From the NCBI GenBank assembly GCA_000436115.1, contig FR894558.1:48041-112040 (forward strand): a DNA stretch of 64,000 nt. Reading direction: 5' to 3'. The first letter of the stretch is position 1; each line of letters begins with the position of its first letter. Positions 58,001 through 64,000 of this stretch are shown here, piece by piece. The DNA is from Firmicutes bacterium CAG:534. Its GTDB lineage: Bacteria; Bacillota; Clostridia; Lachnospirales; Lachnospiraceae. The position numbers and the translations under genes were made by a program. Under the pieces are notes generated by a model. It searched no databases, was not told the DNA's origin, and was given only the letters and a program-made list of their open reading frames with translations.

Positions 58001-60022
58001 AAGACCATTGCGGAATGTCTGCCCGGAAGAGGAATTAACGTAGGCTCCTATACCGTCGGGCCGGAGGAATTTGACGGGGTAACAGATGTTCTGCCGGAAG
58101 CATTTATGGATTGTGATGAGATCGGTAAGGTTGATCTGTCCACCACAACGGTAGATACCATACCGGACAGATGCTTTATGGATACGAAAATCCTGACCTC
58201 GGTTGTCCTTCCGGATACCGTCAAAAATATTGAGAAGGATGCCTTTAAAAACAGCGGTCTTAAGCTGTTAACAATCCCTGGAAATCAGGCGTATATTGAA
58301 AAAGATGCCTTTGAAAGCAGTCCTCAGCAGACGATTAACTTTGAATGTGTTGAGGGAACCACAGCGGACAGATATGCCAAGGAATATGACTATATTAATC
58401 CGGAATACGGAAAGGTTTATCTGACCCACACCGTAACCTTCTGGGACTACCCGGATTACCCGGATATTACAAGCAAGGCTGTATACTATACCACCAAGGT
58501 AAAGGACGGAGAGGACGCTGTTCCGCCTACTACGCCTCCTTCCCATGACGGAGTTGCCTTCAGCAGATGGACAGACTATACCAACATTTCCAAGGATACA
58601 GATGTGTGGCCGATTTTTGGATCCAACATCTATGCGGTTTCCTTTATGGATTATGATGGAACACTGATCGGAGAGGTACAGTATATTGAGGAAGGCAAGA
58701 GCGCAACGCCTCCTGCCAACCCTACAAGAGAAGGCTATACCTTTGATAAGTGGTCTCAGGACTGGAACAATGTCACAGAAGACAGAACGATCATTGCGCT
58801 TTATATAGATAATTCCAGTGACGCCAGCAGGCACACGGTTATCTTTTACGATTATGACGGAAAGACCATTTTAAGCCAGCAGTCCGTAAATGACGGAGAA
58901 GCGGCAGTAGAGCCCAAGTCGCCTACCAGAGCCGGTTATACTTTCCTGGGATGGGTGCCTTCGGACTTCTCAAAGGTCACAAAGGATATGAATATTGTGG
59001 CAAATTATGAGAAGGAAGGAAGCGGTACTTCCTCCAGCGCAAACCCTTCCGGCAGTGGCAGCAACAATGGAAACAATAATGGAAATAACGGCAATGGCAG
59101 CAATGCTTCTCCCACCCCCACATCAGCTCCTGGCGCAAACGGCAGTGATGTGAAGAAGTACACCGTATCGGTATCGGGCGGAAGCGGAAGCGGCAGCTAT
59201 GCAGCAGGTGCAGTGGTAGCGATCAATGCATACTTTATGGGAGAAGGACAGGTCTTTGATAAGTGGACTTCTTCTACAGCGGGAGTTGGCTTTGCAAATC
59301 CCAATGCGTCCTCCACAACCTTTACCATGCCTGCAGCAAATGTGGCCATTACAGCAACCTATAAGACAGGAAGCGGCAGCGCCAATGCAAATGCTGCAAA
59401 TGGAGGCAGTTCCGCCTCTGGACAGAATGGATCAAGCTCAAGCAGCAACGGAACCAAGGTAGAGATTACCAGACCGGGTATTTCCAATACAGGACTTGCA
59501 GGTGCAACCGTAAGCGGTGCAACAGATAACTTTATTGTAAAGATCACAGAGGATCAGGCAGCAACGGATGCGGTGATTGCAGCGCTTCAGGCAGAATACG
59601 GAGATATCAGCAGACTGAAATATCTGCCTATGGATATCAGTCTGTATGACTCCACCGGCAGAACCAAGATCGCTGATACCTCAGGGATCAGTGTGAACTT
59701 AACACTGCCGCTTCCGGATGATCTGATCCAGTATGCAGGCAATAATATGGCCGCAGCGGTTAATAAAGGACAATTAGAGAAGCTAAATGCCAGATTTACA
59801 ACAGTAGACGGAGTACCGTGCATTAACTTTACTGCTACGCATTTTTCACCTTATGTGATCTATGTAGATACAGCAAACCTGACGCAGGCGACCATTGATG
59901 CCACACCGAAGACCGGTGATCCCATTCATCCTAAGTGGTTTTTGGCAACAGGACTTGCATGTATTTCCCTGATTTTGTTCTTTAAGAGGGACAAGAAGGT
60001 GTTACCCGTTAAAACGGCTTAG
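55058..60022 (+). CDS. Large BspA-type leucine-rich surface protein with sortase signal
   Basis: This protein of 1,654 residues starts at ATG 55058 (AAGGAG at 55044-55049). It has a signal peptide (about 1-40; ASAIVIAALPVQDVSA). BspA/LRR_5 repeats lie at about 330-500, 600-670 and 880-1100 (units like SDYAFQGCATLQSVSFGNNL). Three Flg_new/InlB-type B repeats run from about 1120 to 1325 (FMDYDGTLIGEVQY, GYTFDKWSQDWNNVTEDRTI). An Asn/Gly/Ser linker, a glycine-rich InlB-like repeat and a C-terminal module ending in FSPYVIYVDT follow. The sorting signal is TPKTGDPIHPKWFLA (Thr1619), then a hydrophobic helix and FKRDKK. LRR_5 proteins often bind host or bacterial surfaces. The substrate relation to the upstream sortase is inferred. 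Confidence 0.9.
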   Translation: MTKTAKKNRKLKRQVRKTIGGLFMASAIVIAALPVQDVSANPGEAAKPAPKVWVWDSQGKRTGDLAGTPDSSIKSFCESTIPYVPDDATIYTSGDGRFQFAYVNPGDGVRSAVILNYNSTVLQDSTLTIPNSLEAFRKYKTTQTEGGYCLVTQNDEFMFYDVYEQDYVMDGSSQVLLYYVPEIKYDTDKHPVPAGSSYNVGESMVVNKNQLVTRDDKLVYIDPTDPYEYDENGIAIGEKLFDVTERMVTHQKPCYYEQRSIWGDQDDNKLYYQVKKSVNDNKPNGDLIHPTDNDHYRINASVKYIGQQFIDTNTVDGTWSVRKNAYRTGPDDGVFANNANITNLVIGENLSGISDYAFQGCATLQSVSFGNNLSTVGNGAFANCIRLSQCNMPVESNIQSLGKDAFYNCTALTSITLPINVKAIGDSCFEGCTRLQTVDLCGGSEDELDTMLQTIGNSAFKNCSSLGEVIFPSQYAESNLQIGVFEGCSNLQRVKVPNSNMDFTDDTSFTFETFKDTVPESFYFWGADTKTDDRIGRSALHVTANEEEIAYKYWDKEVYEVVISEAATGASITYQVNDRNELTKIWIEGNPENVEIPKRIGPYGISTIGTGCFDNACTIKRVTIPETVANIADGAFKGTHNLKTVIFSNASTIQSIGTDAFRTQVVSCGDKITEEDPELTFVGAMINDAGTDTVPFIYAMTPENMINNPDQNKAWITCHSGWPTNLEVKYNYDYTTEEGGAELESYPRYDNFTDAITDASGNITGFKSNRGKIEAYVAQLPYVNTSDDTEETYLADVIQEAIDRCEKNDPANLPTEKMLELVNASKNVVVPTNVDMLKKGLFSGYTYKTDSNGEPIVPEEAEVVGTEGPDTYINSITLNGVNTIDPFTFTGCSNLQSAAIIGATELGDYAFGCLEELDGITGVINSTSENCENLSSVTLGPNIATVGMRPFRGCDKLTNIECLGSNLAYQNGILYDLNNGKKTIAECLPGRGINVGSYTVGPEEFDGVTDVLPEAFMDCDEIGKVDLSTTTVDTIPDRCFMDTKILTSVVLPDTVKNIEKDAFKNSGLKLLTIPGNQAYIEKDAFESSPQQTINFECVEGTTADRYAKEYDYINPEYGKVYLTHTVTFWDYPDYPDITSKAVYYTTKVKDGEDAVPPTTPPSHDGVAFSRWTDYTNISKDTDVWPIFGSNIYAVSFMDYDGTLIGEVQYIEEGKSATPPANPTREGYTFDKWSQDWNNVTEDRTIIALYIDNSSDASRHTVIFYDYDGKTILSQQSVNDGEAAVEPKSPTRAGYTFLGWVPSDFSKVTKDMNIVANYEKEGSGTSSSANPSGSGSNNGNNNGNNGNGSNASPTPTSAPGANGSDVKKYTVSVSGGSGSGSYAAGAVVAINAYFMGEGQVFDKWTSSTAGVGFANPNASSTTFTMPAANVAITATYKTGSGSANANAANGGSSASGQNGSSSSSNGTKVEITRPGISNTGLAGATVSGATDNFIVKITEDQAATDAVIAALQAEYGDISRLKYLPMDISLYDSTGRTKIADTSGISVNLTLPLPDDLIQYAGNNMAAAVNKGQLEKLNARFTTVDGVPCINFTATHFSPYVIYVDTANLTQATIDATPKTGDPIHPKWFLATGLACISLILFFKRDKKVLPVKTA

Positions 60023-60031
60023 GAGTATTCC

Positions 60032-62779
60032 ATGAATAGAAAAATTGCAAAAACCCTGAGTATTCTGCTGGCGCTTACGGCGCTGGCAGTTACCCAGGTA
60101 CCTGTGTCAGATGCGGAAGCAAGCGCTGTCGCATCTGATTTTGAAATGGAAGGAAGTAAGCTACTCAAATATACAGGCACGGCGGAAGTCGTGTCTATTC
60201 CTGATAGCATTAAAGTGATCGGCGAGGAAGCGTTTGCGGGAAATGAAGATCTGATCAAAGTAACGGTAGCGGGAGATGTAGAGGAGATCGGTTATCGTGC
60301 CTTTGCAGGCTGTGATAATCTGCGGACCATAGAACTGGGGGATGGAGTGAAAACGCTTGATACGGCGGCTTTTGCCAATGACGGCGAGCTGGTGAACGTG
60401 ACCCTGGGCGCAGGAGTGAAGGATCTGGGAACCGGAGTATTTGCAGGCTGCGGGCAGTTAAAGGAGCTGCAGGTTTCAGAGGATAATCCCTATCTGCATT
60501 ATTCCAATGGCGTGTTGTATGATGATGAAGAAACCATTTTGTATGCAGTGATGCCGGGAGCCATGAAGGGGGCGTATACCCTGCCTTCAACGGTAAAAGA
60601 GATCAAGGGCTATGCCTTCTGGGGAAACCCTTATCTGGAAGAGCTGACGCTGGGAAGCGGGCTTTCGGAGGTTCCTGCCTATGCGTTTTCAAATTGCAGT
60701 AATTTAAAGAATGTTTATATTCCACTTCCGGTAAGAGGAATTGGTGCCAAGGCATTTGAGGATTGTGTAAACCTGGAAAAGGTTACATTACCGGATTCCA
60801 TGGCGAATATCAGTGACAGCGCCTTTGACGGCTGTCCCAATGTGAGCTTTGATGCGACGCTTGGAACCTACAGCGGCGATTTTGCAGCGGCCTTCCAGAA
60901 GTCGGATGTAGAGGAAGTAGAATACGAAGAAGTGCAGGATTCACAGGTGATCGATCCTGCGCAGATTACAAATGATACGTCAGATCAGGCACCTGCAAAT
61001 GATCAGACCACGCCTCAGGAAGAAAATGCGCCCCAGACGGGAAATCCATCTCCGTCTCCAACCATAGGAGTAGAGACCACCACGGTGAATAACCTGACGA
61101 TCCTTGGCCAGTCCAGTATTGTATCCGGCAGAGCCGTGATCTTTATTGATAACAGGCAGGCTTCTGTTATGTCAGGAGGACAGACGGCGAACGGAACTGC
61201 GTCACAGAGTGGGAAAATAGATCTGTCAGGAGAGGAGCAGCCCGTAACTACGCAGGAAGGAAACGAAGCAAGGGATCTTCTGGTGGATAATGCACAGAAG
61301 GGAAAGGATTTTCCTAAATATACTGTAGCAGGAGATAAGATTGCCAGCCAGGCTTTTTATCAGCAGGCGGACATGACAGATTATGAGATCCCGGAGGGAA
61401 TAACAGAGATCGGAGAGTTTGCCTTTGCCCGGAGTGGATTAAAGAAAGTGATTATCCCAGAAGGCGTGACAACCATTGATTATGGTGCGTTTTATCATTG
61501 CGATCAGCTGACAGAGGTGCAGATTCCATCCAGTATATCTAAAATAGATGCCCATGCATTTGATAATACGCCCTGGCTTTCCAAACAGCTTGCAGGCAGT
61601 TCCTATGTGATCGTAGGAGATGGAATTCTGCTTGCTTATGGAGGAACAGACAGTGTTGTAAATATTCCAGGCGGCGTGAAGCAGATCGGACCTCAGGTCT
61701 TTAAGGACCATATGGGAATTACGGCAGTGAATATACCGGACACCGTAGAAGTGATCGGAGAGGAAGCCTTTATGGGCTGCAGAAATCTGAAAACAGTAAA
61801 CGGCGGTAAAAATCTGACAGCCATTGAGGATCGGGCTTTTAAAAACTGTCCTCTTTCCAGTGTGACTATTCCGGCTTCTGTAAAGTCGGTAGGACTGGAG
61901 GCATATGAAATTCCGGGAGGAACAGATACCGTAGTATTTGAGGGAACGGAGCTGCCCGTATTGATGATGGGGAACAGCGCAAAAAGACTGGCAAACAAGC
62001 AGGAGCGCGGCTATGCGTTTTCTCCTGTTAAAAATGCGGTGGTGCCGGAGGGAGTAACGGATCTGACAGGAACGGTGCTGGAAAGCGGAAAATATGGTTT
62101 CGCAGGAACGGTAATTACACCCTCGGGGACGGTTGTAGCCGATAATACGGCAGGCGTACAGACCGTACAGGATGCCGGGGTATCGGTTGTGATTGACAGC
62201 GCTTCCCTTACAAAGGATGAAAATACACAGGCACAGCTTGCCGGTGAAAACGGCAGCTTTGTACTGAAAATAAAGGACAGCGAGGATGCTGCCGCCCAAA
62301 TAGCAGAGGCATATGGGGAATTGTACGGTGGAAAGGTACCGGATCATTTGCTGGCATATGATATTTCCCTGTATGATAATTCTCAAACGATCCCCATAAC
62401 GAAGCTGGGAAAACAGACAGCGACCATACAGCTCAGCATTCCGGATGGAATATCACCGGAAAAAATGCATGTGGTGACTTTGGATCAGGACGGACAGCTT
62501 GAAGCAGTGCAGTTCAGATTACTGGAGCTTTCCGGGAAACCCTGTGTACAATTTACTACAAACCATTTTTCACCTTATGGGATTTATACCTATTCGGACT
62601 TAAACGGACAGGCCGTTGTGACAAATGGAAAGGCTGTGATCACAGATCTTTCCGGCAATAAGGATGATACTCCTGATACAGGGGATCCCATACATCCCAA
62701 GTGGTTTTTGGCGATTGGACTTCTTGCAGGAGCAGTAGCGCTTTTCTTTTACAAAGGGAAAAGAAAAGGAATTTCATAA
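60032..62779 (+). CDS. Second BspA-type leucine-rich surface protein with sortase signal
   Basis: This protein of 915 residues starts 10 bases after its larger paralogue. It has a signal peptide (residues 1-29; ILLALTALAVTQVPVSDAEA), LRR_5 repeats at about 45-285 (SIKVIGEEAFAGNEDLIKVT), a Thr/Pro/Gln-rich spacer (about 300-360), a second LRR_5 block at about 430-665 and a C-terminal module like that of the first protein (AYDISLYDNSQTIPI, VQFTTNHFSPYGIY). It ends in TPDTGDPIHPKWFLA (Thr883), a hydrophobic helix and YKGKRKGIS. The spaced blocks and shared end suggest duplication and divergence from a common ancestor with the upstream gene. Confidence 0.9.
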   Translation: MNRKIAKTLSILLALTALAVTQVPVSDAEASAVASDFEMEGSKLLKYTGTAEVVSIPDSIKVIGEEAFAGNEDLIKVTVAGDVEEIGYRAFAGCDNLRTIELGDGVKTLDTAAFANDGELVNVTLGAGVKDLGTGVFAGCGQLKELQVSEDNPYLHYSNGVLYDDEETILYAVMPGAMKGAYTLPSTVKEIKGYAFWGNPYLEELTLGSGLSEVPAYAFSNCSNLKNVYIPLPVRGIGAKAFEDCVNLEKVTLPDSMANISDSAFDGCPNVSFDATLGTYSGDFAAAFQKSDVEEVEYEEVQDSQVIDPAQITNDTSDQAPANDQTTPQEENAPQTGNPSPSPTIGVETTTVNNLTILGQSSIVSGRAVIFIDNRQASVMSGGQTANGTASQSGKIDLSGEEQPVTTQEGNEARDLLVDNAQKGKDFPKYTVAGDKIASQAFYQQADMTDYEIPEGITEIGEFAFARSGLKKVIIPEGVTTIDYGAFYHCDQLTEVQIPSSISKIDAHAFDNTPWLSKQLAGSSYVIVGDGILLAYGGTDSVVNIPGGVKQIGPQVFKDHMGITAVNIPDTVEVIGEEAFMGCRNLKTVNGGKNLTAIEDRAFKNCPLSSVTIPASVKSVGLEAYEIPGGTDTVVFEGTELPVLMMGNSAKRLANKQERGYAFSPVKNAVVPEGVTDLTGTVLESGKYGFAGTVITPSGTVVADNTAGVQTVQDAGVSVVIDSASLTKDENTQAQLAGENGSFVLKIKDSEDAAAQIAEAYGELYGGKVPDHLLAYDISLYDNSQTIPITKLGKQTATIQLSIPDGISPEKMHVVTLDQDGQLEAVQFRLLELSGKPCVQFTTNHFSPYGIYTYSDLNGQAVVTNGKAVITDLSGNKDDTPDTGDPIHPKWFLAIGLLAGAVALFFYKGKRKGIS

Positions 62780-62795
62780 AGAGAGAACTGAGTAG

Positions 62796-62837
62796 AAACT
62801 CCCGGCATATGATAAGAAAAAGGCCGGGAGTTTTTTT
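62796..62837 (+). terminator. Terminator of the sortase operon, overlapping the next gene's ribosome site
   Basis: AAACTCCCGGC (62796-62806) pairs perfectly with GCCGGGAGTTT (62823-62833), and the T-run goes to 62837. The next start codon is at 62838, so the only purine-rich ribosome site, GGGAG at 62826-62830, lies in the right arm. Confidence 0.92.
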
Positions 62838-63761
62838 ATGCTTCGGGTAAGACGGCAAATAGGCTGCAGCGATGAACTGCTGGATACCTGCAGGGGATCA
62901 GGAGTGACGGTTGCTATGTTAGACACCGGAGTGGCTCCCCATCCGGATTTTGAAAACAGAGTGATCGCCTTTGCAGATTTTGTGAATGAAAGAAGGACCC
63001 GGTACGATGACAGCGGGCATGGAACCCATGTTGCCGGGTGTTTGTGCGGCAGTGGACGTGTATCAAGGGGGCGCTATAAGGGAATTGCGCCTGACAGTCT
63101 TCTGGTGGTGGGAAAGGTTCTTGATTATAAGGGGGACGGAATATTAGAGAGCATGCTCCGCGGAATGGAGTGGATCCTTGGAATACAAAACAGATACAAT
63201 ATCCGCATTTTAAATATCTCTATTGGAATGGGAAGCGCACCTAATCAGGATAAAATGATGCAGCTCCTGTCGCTGGTGGATGAGGCGTGGAAACAGGGGA
63301 TCACAGTAGTATGTGCAGCAGGAAATATGGGGCCAAAGCCCATGAGCCTGTCGCCGTTGGGACAACGGGAGCAGGTGATTACGGTGGGGTGCCATGAGGG
63401 AGGATATTTTGGAAACCGAAAAGGACTGTGCGAGGATTATTCCAGCAGGGGACCAAGCCCCTATGCAATGAAAAAACCGGATATTGTGGCGCCGGGAACA
63501 GAGATTATTTCCTGCAGCTCAGGGATCAGGCTGAAAGGGCGTTGTTACCAGAATGCTTATGCAGCCAAGAGCGGGACCTCCATGGCAACGCCTATCGTAT
63601 CGGGAGGTGCGGCGCTGCTATTGCAGAAAAATCCGGCCCTGTCGAATGAAGAGGTAAAAAGGAAGCTGCTGCATACGGCGCATGATCTGGGAGAACCATG
63701 GAATAAGCAGGGATGGGGAATGATTGATATAAAAAAACTGCTGGAAAACGCAGGGGGATAA
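62838..63761 (+). CDS. Subtilisin-like serine protease (S8), no signal peptide
   Basis: This protein of 307 residues has the catalytic triad Asp29 (VAMLDTGVAPHPDF), His61 (DSGHGTHVAGCLCGSG) and Ser248 (SGTSMATPIVSGGAALL). Asn is in VVCAAGNMGPKP. There is neither a signal peptide nor a pro-domain of normal length; only about 20 residues precede the protease domain, as in intracellular subtilisins. It is likely cytoplasmic or released by another route. The start ATG 62838 follows the T-run of a terminator directly, and no other start precedes the first catalytic strand. It may be expressed by read-through or an unseen promoter within the preceding gene. Confidence 0.9.
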   Translation: MLRVRRQIGCSDELLDTCRGSGVTVAMLDTGVAPHPDFENRVIAFADFVNERRTRYDDSGHGTHVAGCLCGSGRVSRGRYKGIAPDSLLVVGKVLDYKGDGILESMLRGMEWILGIQNRYNIRILNISIGMGSAPNQDKMMQLLSLVDEAWKQGITVVCAAGNMGPKPMSLSPLGQREQVITVGCHEGGYFGNRKGLCEDYSSRGPSPYAMKKPDIVAPGTEIISCSSGIRLKGRCYQNAYAAKSGTSMATPIVSGGAALLLQKNPALSNEEVKRKLLHTAHDLGEPWNKQGWGMIDIKKLLENAGG

Positions 63762-63770
63762 AAAAGGTCA

Positions 63771-63799
63771 TTGACAGAAGTTGTTCTATTGTATACAAT
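63771..63799 (+). promoter_or_regulatory. Promoter of the last gene
   Basis: TTGACA (63771-63776), 17 bases, TACAAT (63794-63799); 51 bases before ATG 63850. Confidence 0.88.
63788..63799. promoter_or_regulatory. 12-bp perfect palindrome over the -10 box (GntR-like operator)
   Basis: ATTGTATACAAT is fully symmetric and contains the whole -10. A partial second copy (TATACACAAT, 63800-63809) follows. TTGTATACAA-type sites are used by GntR-family repressors, so repression is likely. The regulator gene is not in the window. Confidence 0.6.
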
Positions 63800-63849
63800 T
63801 ATACACAATAACAGCGTTAAAAAGGGAAAACAGAGGGAGGAAATGAATC

Positions 63850-64000
63850 ATGGCTGATGATAATGATCTTTTTTTAGACAGACCGGTTTCACTGAACACG
63901 AAGAACAACCTGCTTGAGATTGAAGAGCATATGTACATATTGGATGATGTCAAAAAGCCCAATGTGTTCCGGAATATGTTCCCTTATTCTGAGGTGCCAA
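63850..64000 (+). CDS. Start of a gene, cut by the window edge; possibly an isopropylmalate/homocitrate synthase-type protein
   Basis: About 50 residues are visible: MADDNDLFLDRPVSLNTKNN, LLEIEEHMYILDDVKKPNVF and RNMFPYSEVP. GGGAGG lies upstream of ATG 63850. The 'VxxPNxFRxxFPYxEVP' start recalls clostridial HMGL-like synthases of the LeuA group, in which a lead segment precedes the barrel, but too little is present to be sure. It is driven by the promoter at 63771, with a palindrome suggesting GntR control. Confidence 0.5.
   Translation, partial: MADDNDLFLDRPVSLNTKNNLLEIEEHMYILDDVKKPNVFRNMFPYSEVP

Noticed and set aside
59030..59120. AAT/GGA-rich simple repeat
   Set aside because: It encodes an Asn/Gly/Ser linker in the surface protein and is not an independent repeat element.
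61439..62386. 315-codon minus-strand frame opposite the second LRR protein
   Set aside because: It mirrors a repetitive coding region; composition (Ile/Cys/His/Arg-rich) and lack of a start signal argue against a gene.
1..64000. CRISPR arrays, tRNA/rRNA genes, intact insertion sequences or prophage
   Set aside because: No regularly spaced repeats, tRNA-like folds, transposase or phage structural genes were seen; the only traces of mobile or accessory DNA are the remnant at 15088 and the HNH-like gene at 28612.

Overview
The window looks like ordinary chromosome of an anaerobic Gram-positive bacterium of the class Clostridia, most likely family Lachnospiraceae. This rests on the mix of genes and signals, not on a database search: an Rnf complex in the order C-D-G-E-A-B, a sodium-pumping decarboxylase operon, a T-box leader before pheST, a 6S-like RNA, a class B sortase with BspA-type leucine-rich surface proteins, a 'chorion class high-cysteine' small protein, GGAGG-type ribosome sites and sigma-A promoters that often carry an extended -10. 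No rRNA, tRNA, CRISPR array, intact insertion sequence or prophage was seen.

Layout. 1-1614: a partial D-Ala-D-Ala carboxypeptidase (minus) divergent from an asparaginase. 1702-7200: a promoter, a five-gene operon for a biotin-dependent sodium pump (CoA-type carboxyltransferase, OadG-like, biotin carrier, OadB, 5S/OadA-like carboxyltransferase) and a terminator. 7342-9408: wreckage of a mannan or oligosaccharide locus (GH26, a YesL-like piece, solute-binding protein pieces), followed by a LacI regulator, a NYN/OST-HTH protein, an amidase, TetR and RpiR regulators and a BaiN-type flavoprotein. 15088-15225: remnant of an AAA_4/AlbA-type gene. 15312-17995: cmk-ispH-rpsA. 18123-20096: cheR facing an RNase H-like nuclease. 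20293-27352: rnfCDGEAB, a ferredoxin-type aldo/keto reductase and the flavin transferase apbE.

27488-33156: a GH25-like protein with altered catalytic residues, an AP2/HNH-like protein, a SleB-type hydrolase, thrC and a REC-GGDEF protein. 33222-35100: citrate synthase (minus) and a separately transcribed 6S-like RNA. 35143-45506: SpoIID-like, BrkB-like, T-box-pheS-pheT, an M18 aminopeptidase, queA, PilZ, VanZ. 45525-47666: aroF-tyrA (minus). 47872-52529: an atypical EF-G-like GTPase and leuS. 52548-53664: three small minus-strand genes including the cysteine-rich protein. 53773-62779: a sortase B operon with two large substrates that share a sorting signal. 62838-63761: a subtilisin-like protease whose ribosome site lies in a terminator hairpin. 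63850-end: start of a gene under a palindromic operator.

How the genes fit together. Two ion-translocating modules (the OadB pump and Rnf) suggest that sodium or proton gradients are central to energy metabolism. ApbE beside Rnf is expected, because RnfD and RnfG carry covalent FMN. The sortase and its two substrates form a self-contained surface-display operon. The strongest leads for new biology are the shared sorting module, the terminator/RBS overlap before the protease, the carboxyltransferase pump with two carboxyltransferases, the several catalytically altered homologues (GH25, EF-G-like, second GGDEF) and the small cysteine-rich gene set.
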